NCBI RefSeq assembly: GCF_001261915.1
Contig: NZ_CVRT01000021.1
Coordinates: forward strand, 1-45,217
Length of the DNA stretch: 45,217 bases
Direction: 5' to 3'
DNA from: Halorubrum sp. SD626R
GTDB taxonomy: Archaea > Halobacteriota > Halobacteria > Halobacteriales > Haloferacaceae
The notes beneath the pieces are model-generated. The model worked only from the letters and a program-made list of their open reading frames with translations. It had not been told where the DNA came from and did no database searches. This document shows positions 23,810-32,730 of this stretch, in pieces. Made by a program: the position numbers and the translations under genes. Positions within the stretch are counted from its first letter, which is position 1. Each line of letters opens with the position of its first letter.

Positions 23810-24976
23810 TTAGATCCCCGTGCCGGGGATCCAGACGGCCCAGTTGAGCAGTCCGGCGATGACCATCAGTCCGAGCGTCAGCGTCCAGACCACGATGGCG
23901 GCCGCCGGCGGGTCGAAGTGCGTGTCGGAGTGCGCGTAGAACACGCGCTGAGACGCCTCACCGACGACGGCGGAGAACAGCCCGAAGACCGCGCCGAACA
24001 GCAGTGCCGGCGCGGCACCGAACGCGAGCGGCGCCGTCAGGTCGGCCGCCGAGAGGTCGGTGAGCATCAGGATCCCGCCCTCCCACGTCGAGAGGAACGC
24101 CGTCGCCCCCGCCAGCGTCATGTGGTGGGTGACCGGTATCCGGTCGACGCCGAGGTTCAGGAACAGCAGCGACGCCGCGCTGATCCCGAAGCCCGCGAAG
24201 ACGGCGATAAGGCCGTGCCCGCCGCTGATCATGTTGTAGGTGATGACGCCGGCACCGAGACCGGTGAAGAATCCGATCGCGGCGACGTGCGACCACTTGT
24301 ACATGTTCGGCAGCCACGGCTCGACGGCGAGCCGGTCCTCGCTGCTCTTCCCGCCGTCGCCCTTGACCTCGCCGGGCTCGCGCATCTCCTCGCGCTCGAA
24401 CGGCCCCATGTCGAAGTAGCCGTTGGCCTTGTCGCTCACCTTGCCGACGATGCTGTACCCGAAGACGGCCCGGACGACGAGCGCGCTGATGACGATGCTA
24501 ACCGGGATCGGGTCGACCGGCAGGGCGAGTTGGCGAGAGAGCTGTTCGATGAGGACGCCGAAGACGCCGAAGACGGCGCCGACGGCGAGGATGTCCGGTT
24601 TACTCCCGAGCGCGAAACCGATGTCCTTCGCGTTGTGGTAGTCGAAGCCGGACTCCATGTATCCCTTGTTCGCCGCGTACCCGGCGGCCGCGACACCGCC
24701 CGCGAAGGAGATGTGCGGACCGAACACCGGCCCGAAGCCGACGTCGACGCCGAAGCCGCCGCCGCCGAGCGACCCGCCGATCACGAGGAAGCCGGTGAAG
24801 ATGAACGCCGGCAGCGCGCCGAGCGCCGCCCCGAACGCGCCCCCGGCGAGCGCGCCGAGGAGGATCCCCGGATTGGTGAGGCTCTGTACCACGTCGGTCG
24901 GCGCGCCGGGCTCGTACCCGACTTGCAGCACGGCGTCGGCCGCGACGGCCAGCTCCGGAACCAGTTCGACGCTCAT
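23810..24976 (-). CDS. Duplicated multi-pass membrane protein next to glpK, candidate glycerol transporter
   Basis: This 388-residue protein has about nine or ten membrane segments. A charged cytoplasmic stretch (about 180-222) splits the chain into two halves that match each other. FTGF..GGSL (60-70) matches FAGF..AASL (260-270), H88-ISFAGG matches H285-MTLAGA, and GAVFGVF (133-139) matches GAVFGLF (328-334). The spacing is nearly constant at 195-200 residues. It has none of the NPA motifs of GlpF aquaglyceroporins. Its ATG abuts the glpK stop (TAG directly followed by ATG), so the two genes share a transcript. Substrate uptake, probably of glycerol, is an inference from this context. Confidence 0.75.
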   Translation of the reverse strand: MSVELVPELAVAADAVLQVGYEPGAPTDVVQSLTNPGILLGALAGGAFGAALGALPAFIFTGFLVIGGSLGGGGFGVDVGFGPVFGPHISFAGGVAAAGYAANKGYMESGFDYHNAKDIGFALGSKPDILAVGAVFGVFGVLIEQLSRQLALPVDPIPVSIVISALVVRAVFGYSIVGKVSDKANGYFDMGPFEREEMREPGEVKGDGGKSSEDRLAVEPWLPNMYKWSHVAAIGFFTGLGAGVITYNMISGGHGLIAVFAGFGISAASLLFLNLGVDRIPVTHHMTLAGATAFLSTWEGGILMLTDLSAADLTAPLAFGAAPALLFGAVFGLFSAVVGEASQRVFYAHSDTHFDPPAAAIVVWTLTLGLMVIAGLLNWAVWIPGTGI

Positions 24977-26518
24977 CTACTCGTCCTCCTCGTCGTCCTG
25001 CGCCCAGTCTTTCGAGCGCTCGACCGCGTCGTCCCAACGGCTGTACAGCTTGTCGACCTCCGCCTGCTCCTTCTCGGGGCTGAACTCGCGGTCGACCTGC
25101 CAGTTGTCGCGCAGCTCGTCGACGTTGTCCCAGTAGCCGACGGCGAGCCCGGCAGCGTACGCCGAGCCGAGCGCGGTGGTCTCGTCGACCTCCGGTCGCG
25201 CGATGTCCGTCTGGATGATGTCCGACTGGAGCTGACAGAGGAAGTTGTTCTTGACCGCGCCGCCGTCGACGCGGAGCGTCGTCGTCTCCACGCCGGAGTC
25301 GGCCTCCATGGCCTCGGCAATGTCGCGGGTCTGATAAGCGATCGATTCGAGCGTCGCCCGAACGATGTGCTCCTTGCTCGTCCCGCGGGTCATCCCGACG
25401 ATGGTCCCGCGGGCGCGGCCGTCCCAGTGCGGGGCGCCGAGCCCCGTGAACGCCGGGACCATGTAGACGCCGTCGGTCGAGTCGACCGACCGAGCCAGCT
25501 CGGCCGTCTGTGCGGCGTTGTTGATGAGGTCGACGTCCTCCAGCCACTCGATGGCGGCGCCGGTGATGAAGATCGAGCCCTCCAGCGCGTACTGGACGGG
25601 CTCGCCGGACATCTGGAACCCGACGGTCGTCAGCAGTCCGTGGTCGGATTTGACCGCCTCGTTGCCCGTGTTCATCAGGTAGAACGAGCCGGTGCCGTAC
25701 GTGTTCTTCGCGTCGCCCTCGTCGAAGCAGGTCTGGCCGAACAGCGCGGCCTGCTGGTCGCCCAAGGCGCCGGCGACCGGGACCTCCTCGCCGAGGAAGC
25801 CGTCGGCGTCCGTGTGGCCGTAGTAGTCCTCGTCGGACGAGGGGCGTACCTCGGGGACCATCTCCTTCGGTACGTCGAACTCGTCTAGGAGTTCGTCGTC
25901 CCACTCCATCTCCCGGATGTTGTACAGCATCGTCCGGGAGGCGTTCGTGACGTCCGTGATGTGGTTGCCCGTCAGGTTGTAGATGAGCCACGAGTCGATC
26001 GTGCCCATGAGGAGTTCGCCGTCACGGGCCCGGTCGCGGAGGTCTCGACCGCGGGAGGCCGACATCTTGAGCGGCTCGGCGTTGTCGAGGATCCACTCGG
26101 TCTTGGTCGCGGAGAAGTACGCGTCACACTCCAGACCGGTCTTCTCGCGGATCTCCTCGACCTTGCCCGCTTCCTGGATCTCCTCGACGCGGTCCGTCGT
26201 CCGCCGGTCCTGCCACACGAGGGCGTTGTGGACCGGCTTGCCGGAGTCTTTGTCCCAGACGATCGTCGTCTCGCGCTGGTTGGTGATCCCGATCGCGTCG
26301 AGCTGATCCGCGTCCAGCCCCGCGTCCGCGAGGCCGTCGAGGACGACCTGTTGGGTGTTCTCCCAGATCTCGATCGGGTCGTGCTCGACCCATCCGGGGT
26401 TCGGGTAAATCTGTTCGTGCTGTTCGTAAGCGTTCGCGACGACCTGGCCCTCGTGGTCGAACACCATGAACCGGGTGCCGGTCGTCCCTTGGTCTATCGC
26501 ACCGACGTACTGTGTCAT
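24977..26518 (-). CDS. glpK: Glycerol kinase
   Basis: This 513-residue FGGY-family kinase phosphorylates glycerol to sn-glycerol-3-phosphate with ATP. The nucleotide-binding start IDQGTTGTRF is near residues 7-16, followed by the substrate region with NALVWQDRRTTD. Further conserved elements are the YGTGSFYLMNTG segment, VPAFTGLGAPHWD and RVDGGAVKNNFLCQ. The length is usual for GlpK. The start at 26518 is supported by a ribosome-binding sequence, GGAGGG, at 26528-26533 on the opposite reading, nine bases upstream. It ends exactly at the neighbouring membrane-protein gene. An acidic tail DDEEDE closes the protein. Confidence 0.96.
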   Translation of the reverse strand: MTQYVGAIDQGTTGTRFMVFDHEGQVVANAYEQHEQIYPNPGWVEHDPIEIWENTQQVVLDGLADAGLDADQLDAIGITNQRETTIVWDKDSGKPVHNALVWQDRRTTDRVEEIQEAGKVEEIREKTGLECDAYFSATKTEWILDNAEPLKMSASRGRDLRDRARDGELLMGTIDSWLIYNLTGNHITDVTNASRTMLYNIREMEWDDELLDEFDVPKEMVPEVRPSSDEDYYGHTDADGFLGEEVPVAGALGDQQAALFGQTCFDEGDAKNTYGTGSFYLMNTGNEAVKSDHGLLTTVGFQMSGEPVQYALEGSIFITGAAIEWLEDVDLINNAAQTAELARSVDSTDGVYMVPAFTGLGAPHWDGRARGTIVGMTRGTSKEHIVRATLESIAYQTRDIAEAMEADSGVETTTLRVDGGAVKNNFLCQLQSDIIQTDIARPEVDETTALGSAYAAGLAVGYWDNVDELRDNWQVDREFSPEKEQAEVDKLYSRWDDAVERSKDWAQDDEEDE

Positions 26519-26719
26519 GTTTTGGATCCCTCCTGTGGCGCTGGTCCGCACGCGTCGACGACGCCGATCCCGTCTCGGGCGCCCCCCGGACGAGACGGCT
26601 CCCGGCCGGACCGGGAGTCGGTTCCGCGAGGCGACCCTGCCCGAGAGACCGCGTCCGGCCCGCGCGCCGGCCGCACGGCCCGAGTTCGGGGGGCACCATC
26701 GTCGTCACCGCGGTATATC

Positions 26720-26748
26720 TTCACGGAAGCTACCACGCCGTTCGTGAA
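26720..26748. promoter_or_regulatory. Inverted repeat, candidate operator of the glp genes
   Basis: TTCACG (26720-26725) and CGTGAA (26743-26748) are exact reverse complements with a 17-base spacer. They lie between the two divergent promoters. The arms are short, so chance occurrence is possible. Confidence 0.35.
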
Positions 26749-26811
26749 CATAATGTACTACCATAATAATCTAACCCTTAAAATCCGCTTCTCAGCGCGA
26801 TTGAAAAAGGG

Positions 26812-26821
26812 GATATATAAA
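26812..26821 (+). promoter_or_regulatory. TATA box (with BRE) of glpABC
   Basis: GATATATAAA is preceded by the purine-rich GAAAAAGG. It is the strongest AT-rich promoter core in the window and lies about 110 nt upstream of the glpA ATG, so glpA should have a leader rather than a leaderless start. Confidence 0.7.
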
Positions 26822-26869
26822 CAAATTGCTCCAACCAACGCTTACACCAGTTGAACGTCCCTGATAGTT

Positions 26870-26899
26870 ATGCAAACCACCGGGGAGGGGGTAAAGTAA
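26870..26899 (+). other. Nine-codon mini-ORF in the glpA leader
   Basis: Within the predicted leader there is an ATG followed by nine sense codons in total and TAA, encoding MQTTGEGVK. It is out of frame with glpA and ends 26 bases before it. Its codons contain the GGGGAGGGGG run that may also act as ribosome-binding sequence. Whether it is translated is unknown. Confidence 0.3.
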
Positions 26900-26925
26900 A
26901 GTGCACGGAGTCCGAGCGGCCGGAT

Positions 26926-28692
26926 ATGGACCAACAGGTGGACGTCGTGGTCGTCGGGGGCGGGTCGACCGGCTGCGGCGTCGTCAGGGACCTCGCGCGA
27001 CGGGGGCTCGACGCGGTACTCGTCGAGAAGGGGAACCTGACGCACGGCACGACGGGACGGATGCACGGGCTCCTCCATAGCGGGGGCCGGTACGCGGTCT
27101 CCGACCAGAAGAGCGCGAAGGAGTGTATCGAGGAGAACCGGGTACTCCGCGACATCGCCGCCCACTGCGTCGAGGAGACGGGCGGGATGTTCGTCAAGCG
27201 CCCCGAGGACTCCGAGGAGTACTTCCAGGAGAAGCTGGAGGGGTGCCGGGCGTGCGACATCCCGGTCGAGGTGCTCGACGGCGAGGAGGCCCGCCGCCGC
27301 GAGCCGTACCTCGCGCGCGACGTCGAGAAGGCGATCGCGCTCCCGGACGGCGCGGTCGACCCCTTCCGGCTCTGCGTCTCCAACGCGGCCGACGCCCGCG
27401 AGCACGGCGCGCGGATCGAGACGCACGCCCCGGTGACGGACGTGCTCGTCGAGGACGGCGAGGTCGTCGGCGTCGAGATCGAACACGAGACCGGGCCGGG
27501 CAAGCGGGTCCACCGCGACCCCGGCGCGACCGAGGAGATCCGCGCGCGCCACGTCGTCAACGCGACCGGCGCGTGGGCCGGCAACGTCGGCGAGATGGCC
27601 GGCGTCGACGTCGAGGTCCGCCCCTCGAAGGGCGTGATGACGGTGATGAACACCCGCCAGGTCGACACCGTCATCAACCGATGCCGACCGAAGGGCGACG
27701 CCGACATCGTCGTCCCCCACGAGACGGCCTGCATCCTCGGCACGACCGACGAGGAGGTCGACGACCCCGAGGATTACCCCGAGGAGGAGTGGGAGGTCGA
27801 CCTGATGATCGAGACGCTCTCCGAGCTCGTGCCCGCGCTGAAGGACGCCCGGACGCTGCGGTCGTTCTGGGGCGTCCGCCCCCTTTACGAGCCGCCGGGG
27901 ACCGGCACCGAGGACCCGACCGACATCACGCGCGACTACTTCCTCCTGGACCACGGCGACCGCGACGACCTCCCCGGGATGACGACCATCGTCGGCGGGA
28001 AGCTCACCACCTACCGCATGATGGCCGAGTCGATCTCCGACCACGTCTGCGAGACGCTCGGCCACGAGGCGACCTGCGACACCGCGGAGGCGCCGCTCCC
28101 CGGGTCGGAGAGCGAGGCGCGGATGGCGGAGCTGATGGACGAGTTCGGACTCCGCTCGCCGGTCGCCCGCCGCTCGGGCCAGCGACTCGGCTCCCGCGCC
28201 GACGACGTGCTCGACGAGTACGACCCGAACCCGATCGTCTGTAACTGCGAGAGCGTCACGCGTGCCGAGGTCCAGGACGCGATCGGCGACGCGGGCAGCG
28301 ATCTCAACGCGGTCCGCCTGCGGACCCGCGCCTCGATGGGGAACTGTCAGGGCGGGTTCTGCACCCACCGGATCGCCGCGGAGCTGGCACAGGAGTATCC
28401 GGAGCCCGTCGTCCGCGACGCGGAAGACGAGCTGTACCAGGAGCGCTGGAAGGGCCAGCGCCACGCGCTGTGGGGCGAGCAGCTCTCGCAGGCGATGCTG
28501 AACCACCTGCTGCACGCGACGACGATGAACCGTGACGGCGACCCGGCGAACCTCGATAGTGAGGTCGACTTCGGCGCGTTCGACGGCGGGGCGGAGGCGC
28601 CGGACGCCGCCGATACCGGCGGCGAGACCGGGACCGCCGCGGCCGACGGCGGCCGCGCAGCGGACGACGCGGTCACCGACGGAGGCCGCTGA
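26926..28692 (+). CDS. glpA: Glycerol-3-phosphate dehydrogenase subunit A
   Basis: This 588-residue FAD enzyme oxidises sn-glycerol-3-phosphate to dihydroxyacetone phosphate. The dinucleotide-binding motif GGGSTG is at residues 11-16, then [14 protein letters not shown]. The C-terminal BFD-like domain carries four cysteines that should hold a [2Fe-2S] cluster: C439 and C441 (CNC), C474 and C479 (NCQGGFC). After about residue 540 the tail is Gly/Ala/Asp-rich and low in complexity. The start at 26926 ([13 protein letters not shown]) is preferred to in-frame TTG codons upstream, because the FAD motif begins at once and no family similarity lies upstream. glpB starts on the last base of the stop. 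Confidence 0.95.
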   Translation: MDQQVDVVVVGGGSTGCGVVRDLARRGLDAVLVEKGNLTHGTTGRMHGLLHSGGRYAVSDQKSAKECIEENRVLRDIAAHCVEETGGMFVKRPEDSEEYFQEKLEGCRACDIPVEVLDGEEARRREPYLARDVEKAIALPDGAVDPFRLCVSNAADAREHGARIETHAPVTDVLVEDGEVVGVEIEHETGPGKRVHRDPGATEEIRARHVVNATGAWAGNVGEMAGVDVEVRPSKGVMTVMNTRQVDTVINRCRPKGDADIVVPHETACILGTTDEEVDDPEDYPEEEWEVDLMIETLSELVPALKDARTLRSFWGVRPLYEPPGTGTEDPTDITRDYFLLDHGDRDDLPGMTTIVGGKLTTYRMMAESISDHVCETLGHEATCDTAEAPLPGSESEARMAELMDEFGLRSPVARRSGQRLGSRADDVLDEYDPNPIVCNCESVTRAEVQDAIGDAGSDLNAVRLRTRASMGNCQGGFCTHRIAAELAQEYPEPVVRDAEDELYQERWKGQRHALWGEQLSQAMLNHLLHATTMNRDGDPANLDSEVDFGAFDGGAEAPDAADTGGETGTAAADGGRAADDAVTDGGR

Positions 28693-30071
28693 TGGCGATA
28701 GACAGCGACGTCCTCGTCGTCGGCGGCGGGCTGGCGGCGATCACGGCGGCGATCGCGGCCTCGCGCGAGGGCGCCGACGTGCGGCTCGTCTCCCACAAGT
28801 CGAGCACGCTCCGGCAGGCCTCCGGGCTGATCGACGCGCTCGGCTACGTCCCGGCGACGGAGCCCGCGACGCCGCTCCGCGAGGGGCCGCCGACCGCGGG
28901 CCGCGAGCTCGACCGCGACGAGTGGCCGGACCCCGAGGGGCCGCTCGCCGACCCCTTCGAGGGGATCGAGCGACTCCCCGAGACGCACCCCTACCGGATC
29001 GTCGGCGTCGACGCGCTCCGGGAGGGGCTCGCCCTGTTCGACGAGCTCGCGGGCGACGCCTACCGCGGCGGCCACACCGACCGCAACGCCCTCCTCCCCA
29101 CCTTCGGCGGGAGCGTGAAGCCGACCGCGCGCTACCCGGCGGCCGCGGAGGCGGGGCTCGCGAGCGACGACCGGCCCGCGCTCATCGTCGGCTTCCGGTC
29201 GCTGACGGAGTACGACGCGCGGGCGTTCGCCGGCCGGCTGGACGCCGCCGGCGTCCCGTTCGATGCCGCCGGCGCGGAGGTCGAGTTCGCGGAGGCGTTC
29301 CGGGCCGACGCGAAGATAACTCGGCTCGCGAAGGCGCTCGACCACGACGAGGCGATCGACGGCGTCCCCGCCCGCGAGGCGCTGGCGAAGGCCGTCGCCC
29401 CGCACCTCCACGACGTGGTCGACGAGGCGGGCGGCGTCGACCGCGTCGAGCGCGTCGGCTTCCCGGCGTTCCTCGGCGACGACGAGGGCGACGAGGTGCG
29501 CGCCGAACTCGCGGACCGGCTCGGCGCCGACGTCTTCGAGATCCCGACGGGGCCGCCGAGCCTCCCCGGGCTCCGATTAGAGGATCGGCTGTTCGACGCG
29601 CTGGACGCCGAGGGCGTCCGGTTCGAGACGGGGAACCCCGTCGTCGGGATCGAGACCGAGGCCGACGGTCGGGTCGAGACCGTCGCCGTCAACCGCAAGG
29701 GGCGCGAGACGCCGTACGGCGCCGACGCGTTCGTGCTGGCGACGGGCGGGCTCGTCGGCAAGGGCCTCGACTCGGACCGCGAGGGCGTCCGCGAGCCCGT
29801 CTTCGACCTGCGCGTCGAGCAGCCGGCGGACCGCTACGAGTGGTTCGTCGACGACGCGTTCGGCGACCAGCCGTACGCGCGGTTCGGCGTGCGCCCCGAC
29901 GAGCGCGGGCGTCCGCTCGACGGCGACGGGGAGGCACAGTACGCGAACGTCTTCGCGGCCGGCGGGGTCGTCGGCGGCGCCGACGTGGCGCGAGAGAAGT
30001 CCGCGAGCGGGGTGTCGCTCGCGACCGGCCTCGTGGCCGGGCGGCAGGCGGCGACGGAGGCGACCCAATGA
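28692..30071 (+). CDS. glpB: Glycerol-3-phosphate dehydrogenase subunit B
   Basis: This 459-residue flavoprotein has an N-terminal GGGLA motif (residues 11-15) in DVLVVGGGLAAITAAIAAS and a second conserved nucleotide region, FVLATGGLVGKGL. The C-terminal FAD region is NVFAAGGVVGGADVAREKSASGVSLATGLVAG. It is the GlpB-type subunit that joins the catalytic GlpA to the membrane anchor GlpC. The gene overlaps glpA by one base and glpC by four (ATGA), so translation of the three is probably coupled. Confidence 0.92.
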   Translation: MAIDSDVLVVGGGLAAITAAIAASREGADVRLVSHKSSTLRQASGLIDALGYVPATEPATPLREGPPTAGRELDRDEWPDPEGPLADPFEGIERLPETHPYRIVGVDALREGLALFDELAGDAYRGGHTDRNALLPTFGGSVKPTARYPAAAEAGLASDDRPALIVGFRSLTEYDARAFAGRLDAAGVPFDAAGAEVEFAEAFRADAKITRLAKALDHDEAIDGVPAREALAKAVAPHLHDVVDEAGGVDRVERVGFPAFLGDDEGDEVRAELADRLGADVFEIPTGPPSLPGLRLEDRLFDALDAEGVRFETGNPVVGIETEADGRVETVAVNRKGRETPYGADAFVLATGGLVGKGLDSDREGVREPVFDLRVEQPADRYEWFVDDAFGDQPYARFGVRPDERGRPLDGDGEAQYANVFAAGGVVGGADVAREKSASGVSLATGLVAGRQAATEATQ

Positions 30072-31588
30072 CACGAGATACAGCGGACGACACGGACGAG
30101 GCGGACGGAACGGGGGAAGAGCGCGACGACGGGCCCGAGGGGTGGGGAACGCCCAGCCCCGGGGTCCCGGAGGCCGGTCGCGACGAGCAGCCGTCGATAT
30201 TCGTCCCCGACGAGGGGGAGGTGCCCGAGGGAGAGGCCGGCGACGCTCGCGGCGCGAGCGACCGCGCGGCCACCGACGGCGGCGTCGAGAGCGCGACCGG
30301 CGGCTCCGAGTCGACCGACCTCGACCCCGACGCGTACGATCCGGTCGACGTGTTCCCCGGCGGCGACCTCGACCTCCGCGAGGGGGCCGACTCCTGTTAC
30401 AAGTGCACCAGCTGTGACACCTCCTGTCCGGTCGCCGAGGTCGACGACGAGTTCCCGGGGCCGAAGTTCCAGGGCCCGGAGCAGTGGCGGCTCAAGCGCA
30501 AGGACGACCACGACATCGACGAGTCGATCACCTCCTGTTCGAACTGCATGCGCTGTGACGACGCCTGCCCCTCCTCCGTGCCGCTCTCGCAGATGCACAA
30601 CGAGGCGCGCGGGCAGTTCGTCGAAGAGCAGATGGAGAAGCTGTCGCTGGAGTACGTCCGCAACCGGATCTTAGCGAACTACCGCACCTCGGCGCGGCTG
30701 GCCAGCGTCTTCCCGCGCACCTCCTCGTTCGTGATGAACTTCGGGCCGGTCCGCTGGGCGATGGAGAAGACCCTGGGAATTCCGAAGGAGCGCGACTTCC
30801 CCGAGTTCGCCACGGAGACGTTCCGCGAGTGGTGGAAGGCTCGGGGCGGCGCGCAGGTGGAGAACCCGGACAAGCGGGTCGCGTACTTCCACGGCTGCTA
30901 CTCCAACTACAACACCCCCGAGGTCGGCAAGGCGATGGTCTCCGTCTACGAGCACTTCGGCTACGAGGTGATGGTACCCCCCCAGAAGTGCTCCGGCACC
31001 CCGATGTTCGCGAACGGGATGCTGAAGGACGCCCGCCGCCACGCGGAGACGAACGTCGAGAGCCTGATCGAGGCCATCGGCGAGGGGGCCGACGTGATCG
31101 CCTCCTGTACCTCCTGCTCGATGTCGCTCCGCCAGGAGTACCCCGAGCTGTTCGACATCCACGGGATCGAGGACGTCTCCGAGCACACCTACGAGGCGCT
31201 GGAGTACCTCCGGATCAACGAGGACCTGGAGGGCGAGCTCGCGGGCACGGAGCTCGCCGACGATCGGGCGTTCGCCTACCACGCGCCGTGTCACGCCCGC
31301 AACCAGGGCCTCTCCCGGCAGGCCGTCGAGACGTTCCGCGACGTCGACGGCGTGACGATGGAGGACGTCGGCGACTCCTGTTCCGGCATCTCGGGGACCT
31401 ACGGCTGGAAGGAGGAGAAGTACGAGAAGTCGATGAAGATCGGCGAGGAGATGTTCGAGCACATGGAGGACGCCGAGGGCGACGTGGGGATGACCGAGTG
31501 CCCCACCTGCGCGATGCAGATGGAACACGGCACCGGGTACGAGATCAAACACCCGCTCCAGCTGCTCGACGAGACCGTCGGCGCCTGA
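30068..31588 (+). CDS. glpC: Glycerol-3-phosphate dehydrogenase subunit C, Fe-S electron transfer protein
   Basis: This 506-residue subunit passes electrons to the quinone pool. Residues 1 to about 105 are an acidic disordered extension, missing in bacterial GlpC. Two ferredoxin-type [4Fe-4S] motifs follow: C110-C113-C116-C120 and C157-C160-C163-C167, each followed by proline. Two CCG-type domains follow. In both, the central motif reads Cys-Ser-Gly instead of Cys-Cys-Gly (C308-S309 and C438-S439). The outer cysteine pairs are present (SCTSCS and ECPTCA). The start is ATG 30068, overlapping the glpB stop; the frame is open upstream but only across glpB. Confidence 0.92.
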   Translation: MTRDTADDTDEADGTGEERDDGPEGWGTPSPGVPEAGRDEQPSIFVPDEGEVPEGEAGDARGASDRAATDGGVESATGGSESTDLDPDAYDPVDVFPGGDLDLREGADSCYKCTSCDTSCPVAEVDDEFPGPKFQGPEQWRLKRKDDHDIDESITSCSNCMRCDDACPSSVPLSQMHNEARGQFVEEQMEKLSLEYVRNRILANYRTSARLASVFPRTSSFVMNFGPVRWAMEKTLGIPKERDFPEFATETFREWWKARGGAQVENPDKRVAYFHGCYSNYNTPEVGKAMVSVYEHFGYEVMVPPQKCSGTPMFANGMLKDARRHAETNVESLIEAIGEGADVIASCTSCSMSLRQEYPELFDIHGIEDVSEHTYEALEYLRINEDLEGELAGTELADDRAFAYHAPCHARNQGLSRQAVETFRDVDGVTMEDVGDSCSGISGTYGWKEEKYEKSMKIGEEMFEHMEDAEGDVGMTECPTCAMQMEHGTGYEIKHPLQLLDETVGA

Positions 31589-31592
31589 CGGG

Positions 31593-31611
31593 TCGGCGCA
31601 TCGAGCGCCGA
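31593..31611. terminator. Hairpin just after glpC
   Basis: TCGGCGC (31593-31599), loop ATCGA, GCGCCGA (31605-31611): a perfect 7-bp stem five bases after the glpC stop. No T-rich run follows until 31664-31668 (TTTTT), which could be the true U-rich archaeal termination signal. The stem may only protect the 3' end. Confidence 0.35.
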
Positions 31612-31693
31612 TCGTCCGAGGCGATCCGAAACGACTCGAAACCCGTTGACGTGACGCCGCTCCGTTTTTCAGATCGGATAATCACGGACGAAC

Positions 31694-31701
31694 GCTTATT
31701 C
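31694..31701 (+). promoter_or_regulatory. TATA-like box of the DICT gene
   Basis: GCTTATTC lies about 28 nt upstream of the GTG at 31726, in line with a leaderless start there. Confidence 0.5.
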
Positions 31702-31725
31702 GTCGGAGTTCCGCAGTCGGGGTAC

Positions 31726-32730
31726 GTGACCCTCGCACAGCTCCTCGATCGATTCGACGGCGTCGAGCGATCCATCGTGGTCGTCAACCGCACCGACCCC
31801 GACCCCGTCCTCAACATGCTCGCCGACACGTTCGGCGAGGGCGCGGTAGACGTGACCGACGGGAGCCTCGCCGGCGACGGCGGCACCGGGTCCGGCCGCG
31901 CCGGCGCGCGTTCCGATCTCGCCGGGTCCCGGTCGGGCGGGGTCGCCGACGTCGCCGGCGGGGCCGGCCTCTCCGCCGAGCGGCTGACGATGCGCTCGGC
32001 GGACGCGGGCGAGGGGCCGGTGATCGACGTCGACGCGCTCCGGCGGAACGACGCGGTCCCGTTCGACGGCGACGACCCCGAGGCGGTGGAGAACCTCGCG
32101 CTGCTCGTCGAGGGCGACGAGGTCGTCGCCGGCTCGACGCTCGGCGAGCTCGGCGACGCCGTGCTGTTCGTGAACTCAGACCTGTACGTCACCGGCACCC
32201 GAACGCTGGAGGACGTCGACCTGCCGTCGGTGATACGCGGGCTCGACGACACGACGTTCACCCTCCGCGGGTACCCGGAGTCCAACCGACAGAAGCTCCT
32301 CCTCATCACCGTTTCCCGGTTCATCGAGCGCGTCGCGTGGATGGCCGGCGACGGGACGCTGCGGTCGTCGTTCCAGCGCCTCTCGCGGATAGACGACGAG
32401 GTCGGGACGCGGCGGGTGTACGAGAGCGTGGCCGACGCCGGCGTCGACACCCACCTGTACGGCGTGCCCGACGACCTGCCGCGCGGGCTCGACGCGGTCG
32501 TCCACGGCGGCGACGGTCCCGATTTCACCAACAGTTGGTTCGTCGTGTACCGACCGCCCGAGGGGCCGCACTCGGTCGGGGACGACACGGGAACGGACCT
32601 CGGGCGCGGCGTCGAGGGCGGCGTCGGGCTCCTCGCCGTCGAGGCCGAGCCGCGGGTCTGGCGCGGGACGTGGACGTTCGACGCGGCGCGCGTCCGCGCG
32701 ATGAACCGGTATATCGAGCGGAACCTCTGA
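31726..32730 (+). CDS. DICT sensory domain protein
   Basis: This 334-residue protein is of the haloarchaeal DICT type, a domain named from diguanylate cyclases and two-component systems and thought to sense light or other signals. The N-terminus TLAQLLDRFDGVERSIVVVN matches the usual start of these proteins. The C-terminal half (NRQKLLLITVSRFIERVAWMAG and RRVYESVADAGVDTHLYGVPDD) is also characteristic. Residues about 45-95 are Gly/Ala/Asp-rich and look disordered. No HTH, kinase or cyclase domain is attached. The GTG start is set by the TATA box. It follows glpC by 137 bases on the same strand; a link to glycerol is possible but not shown. Confidence 0.8.
   Translation: MTLAQLLDRFDGVERSIVVVNRTDPDPVLNMLADTFGEGAVDVTDGSLAGDGGTGSGRAGARSDLAGSRSGGVADVAGGAGLSAERLTMRSADAGEGPVIDVDALRRNDAVPFDGDDPEAVENLALLVEGDEVVAGSTLGELGDAVLFVNSDLYVTGTRTLEDVDLPSVIRGLDDTTFTLRGYPESNRQKLLLITVSRFIERVAWMAGDGTLRSSFQRLSRIDDEVGTRRVYESVADAGVDTHLYGVPDDLPRGLDAVVHGGDGPDFTNSWFVVYRPPEGPHSVGDDTGTDLGRGVEGGVGLLAVEAEPRVWRGTWTFDAARVRAMNRYIERNL

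Larger units (their letters stand above)
26519..26925. promoter_or_regulatory. Divergent control region between glpK and glpA
   Basis: This 407-bp region holds no large gene. On the right is a near-consensus BRE/TATA pair for glpA: GAAAAAGG at 26803-26810 and GATATATAAA at 26812-26821. This predicts a transcript start near 26845 and an 80-nt leader. On the left is the glpK ribosome-binding site (26528-26533) below a GC-rich leader. Possible glpK TATA elements on the minus strand lie at 26712-26720 (AGATATACC) and 26777-26785. An inverted repeat at 26720-26748 lies between the promoters and is a candidate operator. Confidence 0.6.

Noticed and set aside
23810..24976. GlpF aquaglyceroporin
   Set aside because: No NPA boxes and the wrong length and repeat structure; only gene position links it to glycerol.
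26458..26760. Short open frames in the glpK-glpA gap
   Set aside because: They are Arg/Pro-rich, have no family match and fall in the leader of glpK; the region behaves as regulatory DNA.
28532..30067. Upstream extension of the glpC frame through glpB
   Set aside because: The extension is Arg/Pro-rich and only reads glpB in another frame. ATG 30068 fits the operon overlap and the family.
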